Source: a bacterium (GTDB lineage Bacteria; Cyanobacteriota; Vampirovibrionia; Obscuribacterales; JAKAZS01). From it: a stretch of DNA of 39,795 nucleotides. Positions 1 to 7,371 of the stretch are shown here, one piece after another. Below the pieces are notes generated by a model. The model was not told the origin of the DNA and searched no databases. It saw nothing but the letters and a program-made list of their open reading frames with translations. Where the stretch lies: assembly GCA_021815785.1 (NCBI GenBank), contig JAKAZS010000016.1, forward strand, positions 1 through 39,795, written 5' to 3'. The translations under genes were made by a program, and so were the position numbers. The stretch's first letter is position 1. The number at the start of each line of letters is the position of its first letter.

Positions 1-2
1 TG

Positions 3-548
3 CTACGCTCAATTGTTAGGATGTCTGATTTGGCTAGAGATCTTATGTTATTGGCTAAAATGGAAACACCATATTTGGTTTTAGAAATGAAATCTATTAA
101 TCTGGCTGATATTATGAAATTAATTTCTGAAGAATTTAAAGAATCATTTGAGCTCAAATCTATTGATTTTAAACAATCAATAAATAGCGATAAAGCTATT
201 TTGGCTCATGAAGAATCTATTCGAGCGTTAATTTCTAATTTACTTCAAAATGCTTTAAGATATACTGATAGTAATGGTAAGGTTTCAATTTCTCTTAATG
301 AAAAGGCCAACCATTTAATTTTAATTGTTGAAGATAGTGGTATTGGTATTCCCCATGAAAATTTGCCTTATATTTTTAATCGATTCTATCGTGTTGATAA
401 ATCAAGGTCAAGAGCTGGTGGTGGCTCTGGCCTTGGCTTAGCTATAGTCAAAGCCATTGTGGAGGCTCATAATGGTACTATTAAGGTTGAAAGTACCATA
501 AATGTAGGAACTACTTTTACAGTAAGTTTTCCTGTTGTTATTATCTAA
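3..548 (+). CDS. Sensor histidine kinase, C-terminal part (5' end outside window)
   Basis: The reading frame is open from the first full codon at base 3, so the ATG at 21 given by the ORF track is internal. The residues before it (LRSIVR) continue the end of the HisKA dimerisation helix (RMSDLARDLMLLAKME). The rest is a HATPase_c ATP-binding domain with an N box (NLLQNALRYT), G1 box (VEDSGIGIP), F box (IFNRFYRVDKSR) and G2 box (GGGSGLGLAIVKAI), ending right after the last strand as in EnvZ/PhoR-type kinases. The phospho-accepting His and the sensor region must lie upstream. A response regulator is probably also upstream, but that is inference. The gene runs convergently into the next one, with only 14 bases between stops. 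Confidence 0.93.
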   Translation, partial: LRSIVRMSDLARDLMLLAKMETPYLVLEMKSINLADIMKLISEEFKESFELKSIDFKQSINSDKAILAHEESIRALISNLLQNALRYTDSNGKVSISLNEKANHLILIVEDSGIGIPHENLPYIFNRFYRVDKSRSRAGGGSGLGLAIVKAIVEAHNGTIKVESTINVGTTFTVSFPVVII

Positions 549-562
549 TTAAATAAACGCCA

Positions 563-1465
563 CTAAAAATTAGAATTATCATTTGTAGTGTTATTTTGTT
601 GATTGATATTATTAATTTTATTTTGGTATTCTTCTTGATCGTGTTTGATTTTTTCAAGCATTTGAAGTTTTTTACCACGATAAGCCGCTAGATCTTGTAA
701 ATCAGCTTGACCAAGCCTGCGACTGGCTTCCCATACGCTGGCGTAATCGGGAACAGTTGTAGATTGATCGAGCGCCCGTTTAAGCAGATAACGATTCAAG
801 TCGGGCAATTCAAAACTTTGTACTTCATTTAACAAAACACATAGTTGATGTGTATTATTTTCATCATCAATTAATGCTTTTAACATTTTATGAGTTAAAT
901 CTTCCATGCCTAGAGCTTTAGCTTTATTGGCAAAGATAAAACCATCGGCTACTGAGCTAATTAAACCAAAAGCTTTATTCATACATAGCTGACTTATGTC
1001 ATTTAAAGAAAATTCCTGACATTTAGAAGCCAGCAAATATAATTGACTGGGTGTATTTTCTTTAGCCAACAATCCGGTAATGGCATCGCGTGTTACTTCA
1101 TAAAAATCAAATTTTCGGGCAACTTTAGTAATTTGTAAAATTTCATCTTCACTTTGTCCTAAGCTTAAAGCTTTTTCTAGGCATTTACGCCGAATATCGA
1201 TAAAAGGATAACCAAAATCTTTGGTATATTCAACAATCGTAAGACATTTATCAATAGTATTAGCATTAGTTAAAACCTCAAGCAATATTTGATTAGCTTT
1301 ATCGGTATTATGGCTTTTCAGATAACTATTAGCACGATGTAATTGCTTTTTAGTAATTTGATCAATATATTGCGCTGAAGTTTTATCTATTTGTTTAGCT
1401 AGTACTGGTATTGAATTTAAAATTAGTATTAAAATCAATATTGGCCTAACTTTTACATAATTCAT
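563..1465 (-). CDS. Exported helical-repeat protein of unknown function
   Basis: I do not recognise this 300-residue protein. It opens with a typical signal peptide: basic NYVKVR, a run of Ile/Leu, then a likely cleavage site near VLAK (residues 20-24). The remainder is almost wholly helical with spaced Leu/Ala pairs, suggesting TPR- or Sel1-like solenoid repeats, though no repeat is clean enough to name. The last 20 residues are Asn/Gln-rich and probably disordered. It is the last gene of a minus-strand set after a PP2C phosphatase and an FHA protein, about 50 bases behind the FHA stop. The start ATG follows a poly-A stretch with no clear Shine-Dalgarno. Co-location suggests, but does not show, a link to Ser/Thr phosphorylation signalling. 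Confidence 0.75.
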   Translation of the reverse strand: MNYVKVRPILILILILNSIPVLAKQIDKTSAQYIDQITKKQLHRANSYLKSHNTDKANQILLEVLTNANTIDKCLTIVEYTKDFGYPFIDIRRKCLEKALSLGQSEDEILQITKVARKFDFYEVTRDAITGLLAKENTPSQLYLLASKCQEFSLNDISQLCMNKAFGLISSVADGFIFANKAKALGMEDLTHKMLKALIDDENNTHQLCVLLNEVQSFELPDLNRYLLKRALDQSTTVPDYASVWEASRRLGQADLQDLAAYRGKKLQMLEKIKHDQEEYQNKINNINQQNNTTNDNSNF

Positions 1466-1515
1466 TTTTTTTTTAATTAACTAATGAAAGCAATGTCAAA
1501 TTATGGGTATAAAAG

Positions 1516-1842
1516 TTACTCAAGCATAAATACCAATTCAGTTTTACCAATGGTAATGCAATCTCCATTTTTTAAAAGCTTTCTCTCGATTAACTCTTCA
1601 CCATTGTATAAAGTACCATTAGTACTTTCTAAATCTTCAACATAATATTTGCCTTGCATAAGTATAACTCGCGCATGGTGGCGAGAAACATACTGATCTT
1701 CCATTAGATATATAGCATTAGATTCATCACGACCAATTTTACTTACTGAATTTTCTAAAATATATCTTTGATTTGTCAATTTATCAAGTAAATAAGCTTG
1801 ACCTCGAACTGAAGGTTTAGTTTTATTTGATAAATCTGCCAT
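1516..1842 (-). CDS. Single-domain FHA protein (phosphothreonine reader)
   Basis: This 108-residue protein is essentially one forkhead-associated domain. The diagnostic residues are present in order: GRDESNAI, SRHHARV and DLESTNGTLYNG, which form the phosphothreonine-binding face. A 15-residue basic N-terminal tail precedes the domain, and its Thr residues could be phosphorylation sites. The start is well supported by GAGGA eight bases ahead of the ATG. It sits 38 bases behind a PP2C phosphatase gene and is probably co-transcribed with it. The PP2C/FHA pairing is common in bacterial Ser/Thr phosphorylation systems. No Ser/Thr kinase of the Hanks type is encoded in this window, so the writer enzyme must be elsewhere. 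Confidence 0.93.
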   Translation of the reverse strand: MADLSNKTKPSVRGQAYLLDKLTNQRYILENSVSKIGRDESNAIYLMEDQYVSRHHARVILMQGKYYVEDLESTNGTLYNGEELIERKLLKNGDCITIGKTELVFMLE

Positions 1843-1880
1843 GTAAATAATCCTCGTTAACTTTTTTACCAGAAAATCAG

Positions 1881-2645
1881 TTATTTCTTTCCGTTTTCGG
1901 TATTGCCATCTTGATAACAGACAACAATAACTGTTACATTGTCAGGAGCTCCACCCGCTCTGGTCTCATCCACCAGTTCTTTGGCTAATTTTTGGGGATC
2001 ATTACTTCTTGAGACGATCCTGGCAATCTGATCATCAAGTAAAACTGCAGTTAGACCATCTGAACAGATAACAATCCAATCATTTGGTTCTAAAGAAACT
2101 GGATTAAAATCAATTTCTACCTTTTCATCATGGCCTAAACATCTGGTTATAAGGTTTTTATAGGGATTTATGCGAGCTTGTTCTTCAGTTAAACGACCAG
2201 CTCTTACCATTTCTTGCACCACTGAATGATCATTAGTTAATAATTTGTGTTTTTTATCATGGATTAGATAGGCTCGTGAATCACCTACGTGTCCAATTAA
2301 CAAAGAATTATCGGTAATTTGCACTCCTACAACTACGGTTGTACCCATCCCTTTATAGCTAGCATCATGTTCAGATTGATAAAAGATTTCTCGATTAGCA
2401 TCACTAATAGAATCCTCAATCCACTGCTTGACAATTTCGGTATTATCATAAGTTGGTGGTTGAACCTTAAATTTACTTTCAATTGCTTCAATTGCCAAAG
2501 AACTTGCCTTAGCACCACCTAAAGCCCCACCCATTCCATCAGCCACAACAAAAACTCGTTCATCAGAACTTATATAAAAATTATCTTCGTTCTTCTGTCT
2601 TTGACATCCTACGTCGGTTAATGCAGCTGAACGCCACTTGAGCAT
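1881..2645 (-). CDS. PP2C-family serine/threonine phosphatase
   Basis: The 254-residue protein is a complete bacterial PP2C (Stp/PrpC type), which removes phosphate from Ser/Thr using two or three metal ions. The conserved motifs run in order: DVGCQRQKNEDNFY, VADGMGGALGGAKAS, GDSRAYLI, a DHS segment, CSDGLTAVL and the terminal PDNVTVIVV, which carry the metal-binding aspartates. There is no signal peptide or membrane segment, so it is cytosolic. It is first in a three-gene minus-strand set with the FHA and exported helical proteins. A GGAG sequence precedes the ATG. The likely role is to reverse phosphorylation by a partner kinase, with the FHA protein reading the mark. The substrate is unknown. 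Confidence 0.95.
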   Translation of the reverse strand: MLKWRSAALTDVGCQRQKNEDNFYISSDERVFVVADGMGGALGGAKASSLAIEAIESKFKVQPPTYDNTEIVKQWIEDSISDANREIFYQSEHDASYKGMGTTVVVGVQITDNSLLIGHVGDSRAYLIHDKKHKLLTNDHSVVQEMVRAGRLTEEQARINPYKNLITRCLGHDEKVEIDFNPVSLEPNDWIVICSDGLTAVLLDDQIARIVSRSNDPQKLAKELVDETRAGGAPDNVTVIVVCYQDGNTENGKK

Positions 2646-2855
2646 TATATTTCTCCATAATTAAGGTATTATCTAATAATATTTATAGTAACAAATAAAT
2701 TTTAAAACAGATCTAATTAATAATTCCTATTAATTAAGATTATAAATATATTTTATTAATTTAATAATTTATTATATTAAATAATTTAGCATAATCTATA
2801 TAAATTAACATAAATTCTGTGAAATAATTTTTGCCATTTGTTTAGCGACTATAAA

Positions 2856-4199
2856 TTAGTTTAATACTGGAACTAATTCTTTGACAACTTCAAAAATTAT
2901 AAATTCTATATTTATGGACTCATTAAGATTTAGTAAAAAACCACTCAAATAATAAGCGGTTTTAAATAGTAAAAATAGTTTTGGCGGTATATACCATTTA
3001 TTATCTAATTCTTTAATTAAACGAAAAACCTTATTTATATCATTATGTTTAAAACTGTCTTGTTCTTTGGCTAGAATTAAAATACTTAATATTTTTCTGA
3101 CTATACTTAAACTATGTTCATCTTGAACAATTCCTAGATTTTGAATAATTTGTGTCGCATTTTCAATGTTTTTATTGAAAATAGCTAAGATAAATTTAAT
3201 AATTAAATTCCTGGTTTCATTATCAATTCTGCCAACAATTCCAAAATCATAGATCACTAATTCAAAATCTTTACTGCAACCAATATTACTTTCATGGGGG
3301 TCCCCATGAAACAAGCCATAAATTAAAAACTGCTGCAGATAACAGTTAAATGTTTTTATTATAAAGCTGTCAATATGTTTTTTTGTCCTTAAACTACTTA
3401 TTTTATCGGATTCTAAATATTCCATAGTAATAACGTGTCGACCAGTAAGTGACCAGTTAATTTTAGGAATTTTGGCGAAGTTTAAATGTTTTAAATTTTG
3501 CTTAATTTCATTAGCATTTTTAGCTTCTTGAATAAAATTAAGTTCATCAAACGCTATTGTGCCAAATTCATCAAGTAAAGCAATAAAATAATTTAAATTT
3601 ATTTTTTTTATAAATTTATCATAAATTATTAACGAGTTTTTAATTAACAATAAGTCAATATAAAATTGACCTGGTAAATAAGGCCTTTGAATTTTAACGG
3701 CTATCAGGCTGTTACTGTCTTGAAGATAAGCTTTATGCACTTGGGCAATACTAGCGCTAGCAAATGGTTTTGGATCAAAGAATTTAAATATTTCATTAAT
3801 CTCAACATTAAAATCGTGACGAAAAGCCTCTTGGCAATCAGCGAAAGGCTGACTAGGCAGACTATCTTGTAACGTCTTTAATTCGTTAATAATTTCACTG
3901 CTTAAGAAATCACTTCGAACCGATAAAAACTGACCAAATTTAATAAAACTTGGTCCGAGTTTTATTAGTGAATTGGTTAATAATTTGCCTAGGTTAGTGT
4001 TATAGGTATTAAAATCTTGTTTTTTTAATGAGTTTTGCGTAAAATGAAAATTAATTAAAGTAAAAATCAACTTTAAAAATTCAAATAAACGAATACAAAA
4101 AAACTTATTAAAAAATAAGCCTAAATGAAAAGTTAAATTACTTGAATCATAACTTCCCGAAAAAGACCATTTCGAATTAATAAATTTGTTAAGTTGCAA
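2856..4199 (-). CDS. ABC1/UbiB-family kinase-like protein
   Basis: The 447-residue protein has the core signatures of the ABC1/ADCK/UbiB atypical kinase fold: a KFGQ motif near residues 87-90 in the N-terminal extension, the Ala-rich loop SIAQVH, the ATP-site lysine in IAVKIQRP, a catalytic HGDPH and a metal-binding DFG. Members support quinone biosynthesis or lipid transport at membranes. The catalytic loop reads HGDPHESN where HGDPHPGN is usual. The N-terminus is uncertain. The called start is a TTG directly behind an in-frame stop, without a clear ribosome site, and no ATG occurs in the first 60 residues. Hydrophobic stretches lie around residues 24-50 and near the C-terminus. It follows the phasin-like gene by 18 bases. 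Quinone-related work is inference from the family. Confidence 0.88.
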   Translation of the reverse strand: MQLNKFINSKWSFSGSYDSSNLTFHLGLFFNKFFCIRLFEFLKLIFTLINFHFTQNSLKKQDFNTYNTNLGKLLTNSLIKLGPSFIKFGQFLSVRSDFLSSEIINELKTLQDSLPSQPFADCQEAFRHDFNVEINEIFKFFDPKPFASASIAQVHKAYLQDSNSLIAVKIQRPYLPGQFYIDLLLIKNSLIIYDKFIKKINLNYFIALLDEFGTIAFDELNFIQEAKNANEIKQNLKHLNFAKIPKINWSLTGRHVITMEYLESDKISSLRTKKHIDSFIIKTFNCYLQQFLIYGLFHGDPHESNIGCSKDFELVIYDFGIVGRIDNETRNLIIKFILAIFNKNIENATQIIQNLGIVQDEHSLSIVRKILSILILAKEQDSFKHNDINKVFRLIKELDNKWYIPPKLFLLFKTAYYLSGFLLNLNESINIEFIIFEVVKELVPVLN

Positions 4200-4217
4200 T
4201 TAGATAAATATAAATTA

Positions 4218-4580
4218 CTATACCGAAACTTTACTGGCTTTAAGATCTGATAATTCGGCTCTTAATGTTGCAATTTCAGCGCGCAACTCATTAATTTCAG
4301 AACTGTCACCTAATGCACCTAATGAAAAATCGGCCACTTGACGTCGTATCGAATCTTTGACCTGACTTTCTAATATTTCAGAACGATGCCAAATTTGCTG
4401 GCTTATATCCGTTGCAACTTGTTTGAATTTTTCTTTGGTTTCATTAAGACAGTCATTAGACTGACTTCTACATTCATCAGCTTTAATGGTAAATAAATCC
4501 AAATAGTCCTCAATTCTTTCACGACCAACTTCTATAGTTGCCTTTGATAAAAATACAACTTTTAATAACGTCTTAAACAC
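4218..4580 (-). CDS. Phasin-like coiled-coil protein
   Basis: The ORF track starts at a TTG at 4595, but that TTG lies in the sequence TTGGAGGAAATAGAC, a strong Shine-Dalgarno followed at eight-base spacing by a GTG at 4580. I therefore start at the GTG, giving 120 residues beginning MFKTLLKVVFL. An amphipathic helical N-terminal part is followed by a long polar helix and a C-terminal heptad coiled coil (ELRAEIATLRAELSDLKA). This build matches the small phasin / polyhydroxyalkanoate-regulator family that, from memory, often sits next to ABC1/UbiB genes in other phyla. The gene order here fits that. No PHA synthase is in the window, so a granule role is unproven. A membrane- or UbiB-associated scaffold is equally possible. 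Confidence 0.7.
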   Translation of the reverse strand: MFKTLLKVVFLSKATIEVGRERIEDYLDLFTIKADECRSQSNDCLNETKEKFKQVATDISQQIWHRSEILESQVKDSIRRQVADFSLGALGDSSEINELRAEIATLRAELSDLKASKVSV

Positions 4581-4641
4581 GTCTATTTCCTCCAAAACCT
4601 AAATTAACAAAATCATTGCCTTAAAAAATTTTGTATATATC

Positions 4642-4671
4642 TATCGTAACCGATAATTTTGCCAATTGGCA
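4642..4671. promoter_or_regulatory. Pair of adjacent inverted repeats between divergent genes
   Basis: Two dyads lie four bases apart in the 230-base divergent gap between the phasin-like gene and arginase: TATCG-taac-CGATA (4642-4655) and the perfect 12-base palindrome TGCCAATTGGCA (4660-4671). The second is flanked by AATTTT and ATTAAAATT, which extend the symmetry imperfectly. Symmetric sites placed between divergent starts are typical of repressor or activator operators. The regulator is unknown and no promoter elements are clear around them. Confidence 0.35.
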
Positions 4672-4810
4672 TTAAAATTTAATGAAAGCTTATAAATTAA
4701 GTTAAAATTAGATACATAATAATTTAAATCAAATAATATTGCTGTTTGACAATTAATATTTTATTAAGGCAGTTTTTTCATGCATGTAAGCATAATAGGA
4801 GATTTTAGTT

Positions 4811-5734
4811 TTGATTATTACTAAACCAACTAACGTAAGCTTAATTTTTGTCCCAATTCATTTTGGCGGTGGTCACTCAGGAGCTAGTCTTGGTCCGGCT
4901 GCTTTAAAAGCAACTAATTTACACAAATTATTAAATTTTCAAGGTATAAATGTTAGCCAAGAAATTGATATAAATGTTCCTAATGTATCGGATATTGAAA
5001 TTCAAGACCCTAAATTAAGGTATCTAGATCAAATTGTTGATGTATGTAATGCCGTAGCAACGGCAACGCAAGATGCTTTAGAGCATAATTGTTTTCCCGT
5101 TATTATTGGAGGTGATCATAGTTATGCCATTGGCAGTATAGCTGGAGCGAGTAATTTTTTCCGTAAACGCAAGCAAGAATTAGGCTTAATCTGGTTTGAT
5201 GCCCATGGTGATATGAATACGCAAGAAACCAGTTTAAGTGGTAATATTCATGGGATGCCACTAGCCAAGAGCCTTGGCTATGGAAATCCCAAATTAACTA
5301 ATATACTTGGATATAACCCCAAAATTAAATCAGAAAATACGGTTTTAATTGGCTTAAGAGATGTTGATGATTTAGAGAAGAAAGTTATTAAAAGCAGCGA
5401 AATCGCATCGTATACGATGTCTGATATTGATCATATTGGTATAAATGATATTTTAGCTAAATCAGTTAAACAACTCAATCATAATGTTGAAGGAATTCAT
5501 ATATCCTTCGATTTGGATGTTATTGACCCTCAATATGCTCCAGGAGTAAGTACCCCAGTTGAAGGCGGGATTAATTTACGTGAATCTTTGCAAATTATGT
5601 CATATTTGGCTCAGTATGGAAAAATCTGTTCTCTTGATATAGCTGAACTTAATCCGTTAAACGACATTAAGAATAAAACCGGAGAATTAGCTTGTAATCT
5701 TATCTTAACCTGTCTGGGTAAAAATATGCTTTAA
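4811..5734 (+). CDS. rocF: Arginase (L-arginine ureohydrolase)
   Basis: The 307-residue protein belongs to the ureohydrolase family, which hydrolyses a guanidino group to urea with a two-manganese centre. Metal ligands are visible at GGDHS (His103), DAHGDMN (Asp130, His132, Asp134) and SFDLDVIDP (Asp234, Asp236). The segments GNIHGMPL, VLIGLRDVD and the start VPIHFGGGHSG favour arginase, giving ornithine and urea, over agmatinase. Agmatinase cannot be fully excluded by eye. The start is TTG, supported by AGGAG nine bases upstream, and no ATG competes. It stands 62 bases ahead of the PaaA-like gene, where a TATAAT without a good -35 occurs, so it may be a separate unit. Urease and ornithine-using genes are not in the window. 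Confidence 0.9.
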   Translation: MIITKPTNVSLIFVPIHFGGGHSGASLGPAALKATNLHKLLNFQGINVSQEIDINVPNVSDIEIQDPKLRYLDQIVDVCNAVATATQDALEHNCFPVIIGGDHSYAIGSIAGASNFFRKRKQELGLIWFDAHGDMNTQETSLSGNIHGMPLAKSLGYGNPKLTNILGYNPKIKSENTVLIGLRDVDDLEKKVIKSSEIASYTMSDIDHIGINDILAKSVKQLNHNVEGIHISFDLDVIDPQYAPGVSTPVEGGINLRESLQIMSYLAQYGKICSLDIAELNPLNDIKNKTGELACNLILTCLGKNML

Positions 5735-5796
5735 TAAATAGTATAATTATAAATATAGCACTTAGCAACATTTAATTTATTATTGAGGTAAAAATT

Positions 5797-6549
5797 ATGT
5801 CTGTTCAATTAGAAAAAAAACATGAAAAAATGATGGAAAAAATTCACAATGGTGAAAAACTTGAATCATTAACTGAAATTACTGATGAATATAAAGATAA
5901 TCTATTAACTTTATTAATTGCTCAAGCTGATTCGGAATTAGCGGGAGCCTATGGTTATATTCCTTGGATTGAAGGAGCACCTAATGTTGCTGAAAAATTA
6001 GTTATGGCCAATATTGTTAAAGACGAATGTCGCCATGCCAAAGCCATTTATGATTTAATTGATCGTTTTGGCGTTAATACGGATAAATTAATTCATGAAG
6101 ATAAAATGAAAAATCGTATGAAAGTTTTTTATGAACCAATTAAAACCTGGGCTGATTTAGTTATGTTCAACTTCTTAATGGACCGAGCTGCTGGGCATCA
6201 ATTACAAGATGCAGCTGAATGTAGTTGGGGACCATGGTCAAGAGCCATGCAACAAATTGAAAAAGAAGAATGGATGCATGTAAAGCATGGTGAAACCTGG
6301 GTTAGAAAATTAGCTAATGACCCTAATCAAAAGCCTAAAGTACAAGAAGCTTTAGATTTCTGGTTTCCTAAAGTTAACAAGGTTTTTGGCAAACCTGGCA
6401 CTGATTCTAACAATGTATTCCGTAAATTTAAATTAAAACAACGTGATAATCATGAAGTAAGACAAGTTTGGTATAAAGAAATCAAAGAATTACTTGAATC
6501 CTATGGTTTAACTGTTCCAGATATAAGTGTGATTGAATCTAAAAACTAA
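5797..6549 (+). CDS. paaA: PaaA-like di-iron oxygenase (phenylacetyl-CoA epoxidase family)
   Basis: The 250-residue protein matches the catalytic subunit of ring-1,2-phenylacetyl-CoA epoxidase in pattern. The carboxylate-bridged di-iron ligands are all visible: Glu47 (DSELAG), Glu77-x-x-His80 (DECRHA), Asp129 (MDRAAGHQ) and Glu158-x-x-His161 (EEWMHVKHGE). The segments TWADLVMFNFL and SYGLTVPD also correspond to PaaA. It is shorter than the roughly 310 residues usual for PaaA, lacking parts of both ends. GAGG lies eight bases before the ATG. It heads a plus-strand block with a thioesterase, an EthD protein and three crotonases. The structural partner PaaC, PaaB, PaaD and the reductase PaaE are not in the window, so the actual substrate and electron donor are open. 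Confidence 0.85.
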   Translation: MSVQLEKKHEKMMEKIHNGEKLESLTEITDEYKDNLLTLLIAQADSELAGAYGYIPWIEGAPNVAEKLVMANIVKDECRHAKAIYDLIDRFGVNTDKLIHEDKMKNRMKVFYEPIKTWADLVMFNFLMDRAAGHQLQDAAECSWGPWSRAMQQIEKEEWMHVKHGETWVRKLANDPNQKPKVQEALDFWFPKVNKVFGKPGTDSNNVFRKFKLKQRDNHEVRQVWYKEIKELLESYGLTVPDISVIESKN

Positions 6550-6559
6550 AATAAAGTTG

Positions 6560-7012
6560 ATGGATAAAAATCAGATGCTTGGCGTGACAAAAGAAATTGA
6601 AGTCATGGTTAGGGAGGATATGACTGCCCGTTTAGGTGGTCATAAAATTCATCCCTTATTATCTTCTTGTTCTTTAATTCAGGAAATGGAATGGGTAGCT
6701 CGGTTAGCTATCATAGATTTTCTAGCTCAAGATGAAGACGCTGTTGGATCAAAAATTAAACTTAAACATCTAAATGCTACTCCAGTTGGCATGAAAATTA
6801 AAGTATTAGCTAAAATTATTTACGTACATAAAAACAGAGTTAACTGTTATGTTGAAGCATTCAATAATCATCATAAAATTGGTTCTGGGTCAATCGAACA
6901 GGTAATTGTCAAAAAAAAATGGCTTGAACAAAAAATTAACAAATTATATAACTTAATTAAAGGAGAAGAATTAAATGATCAAAATGACGGCAATTTACAA
7001 AAAACCAGCTAA
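6560..7012 (+). CDS. Hotdog-fold acyl-CoA thioesterase (FlK-like)
   Basis: The 150-residue product resembles the single-hotdog thioesterase group typified by fluoroacetyl-CoA thioesterase FlK. It has the N-terminal EVMVREDMTARLGG, the central helix LIQEMEWVARLAI, the VGSKIKLKHLNATPVGMKI strand pair and a final GSGSIEQVIV strand. Such enzymes hydrolyse or guard CoA thioesters, and in phenylacetate clusters a thioesterase (PaaI) rescues dead-end CoA intermediates, which is the likely role here. I prefer the ATG at 6560 over the track's TTG at 6533, which lies inside paaA. Neither has a strong ribosome site, and translational coupling to paaA 10 bases upstream is plausible. Its last 38 bases overlap the EthD gene. 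Confidence 0.75.
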   Translation: MDKNQMLGVTKEIEVMVREDMTARLGGHKIHPLLSSCSLIQEMEWVARLAIIDFLAQDEDAVGSKIKLKHLNATPVGMKIKVLAKIIYVHKNRVNCYVEAFNNHHKIGSGSIEQVIVKKKWLEQKINKLYNLIKGEELNDQNDGNLQKTS

Positions 7013-7283
7013 TATCGAAGAATTTGATAAATATTACTTTAATACTCATTTACCTCTAGCAAATAAAATGCCCGGGTTGAAAAAAGTGGAAATTGATAAA
7101 ATTTATGGTACCCCATATGGCGATACCAGTTACTATATGATAGCTAATATGTATTTTGATTCCAAAGAAGATCTAACCAATGCTTTGTCATCACCTGAAG
7201 GAAAAGCCTGTGGCAAGGATTTACGTAATTTTACAACTGATAATGTAGAATTGGTTTTTAGTCAGGTCGAAACAAATAATTAG
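6975..7283 (+). CDS. EthD-domain protein
   Basis: The 102-residue protein is a single EthD / dimeric alpha-beta barrel domain. Signs are the opening MTAIYKKPANIEEFDKYYF, the characteristic THLPLANKMPGLKKVEI, and the conserved SPEGKACGKDLRNF near the end. Family members act as small accessory or catalytic proteins in degradation clusters, and their chemistry is often unknown. The start is firm: AGGAG nine bases before the ATG, inside the end of the thioesterase gene (38-base overlap), which implies tight co-translation. Within an oxygenase/crotonase block it might handle a reactive intermediate or a cleavage step. That is inference from neighbours only. Confidence 0.85.
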   Translation: MIKMTAIYKKPANIEEFDKYYFNTHLPLANKMPGLKKVEIDKIYGTPYGDTSYYMIANMYFDSKEDLTNALSSPEGKACGKDLRNFTTDNVELVFSQVETNN

Positions 7284-7371
7284 TTAATTACACCACCAAG
7301 TTTTTTTCAATATCAAACAAGATCTTGAATGAATAACCCTCATGCTAAAGCATACTGGAGAAATAATAAAA

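Noticed and set aside
561-590. CACTA/TAGTG dyad at the end of the histidine kinase as a two-way terminator
   Set aside because: Only five base pairs with a 20-base loop; no more than chance in this composition.
4746-4751. TTGACA upstream of arginase as a -35 box
   Set aside because: The bases 16-18 downstream (around GGCAGTT) do not resemble a -10, so the consensus match alone is not enough.
5797-6549. Reading the di-iron protein as BoxB or PaaC
   Set aside because: BoxB is much longer (about 470 residues), and PaaC lacks the complete ligand set seen here; TWADLVMFNF and GLTVPD segments correspond to PaaA.
7342-7371. Track start of the zinc-ribbon crotonase at 7342
   Set aside because: The ATG lies in a small dyad (ATGCTAAAGCAT) with no ribosome site; the ATG at 7372 has GGAG upstream.
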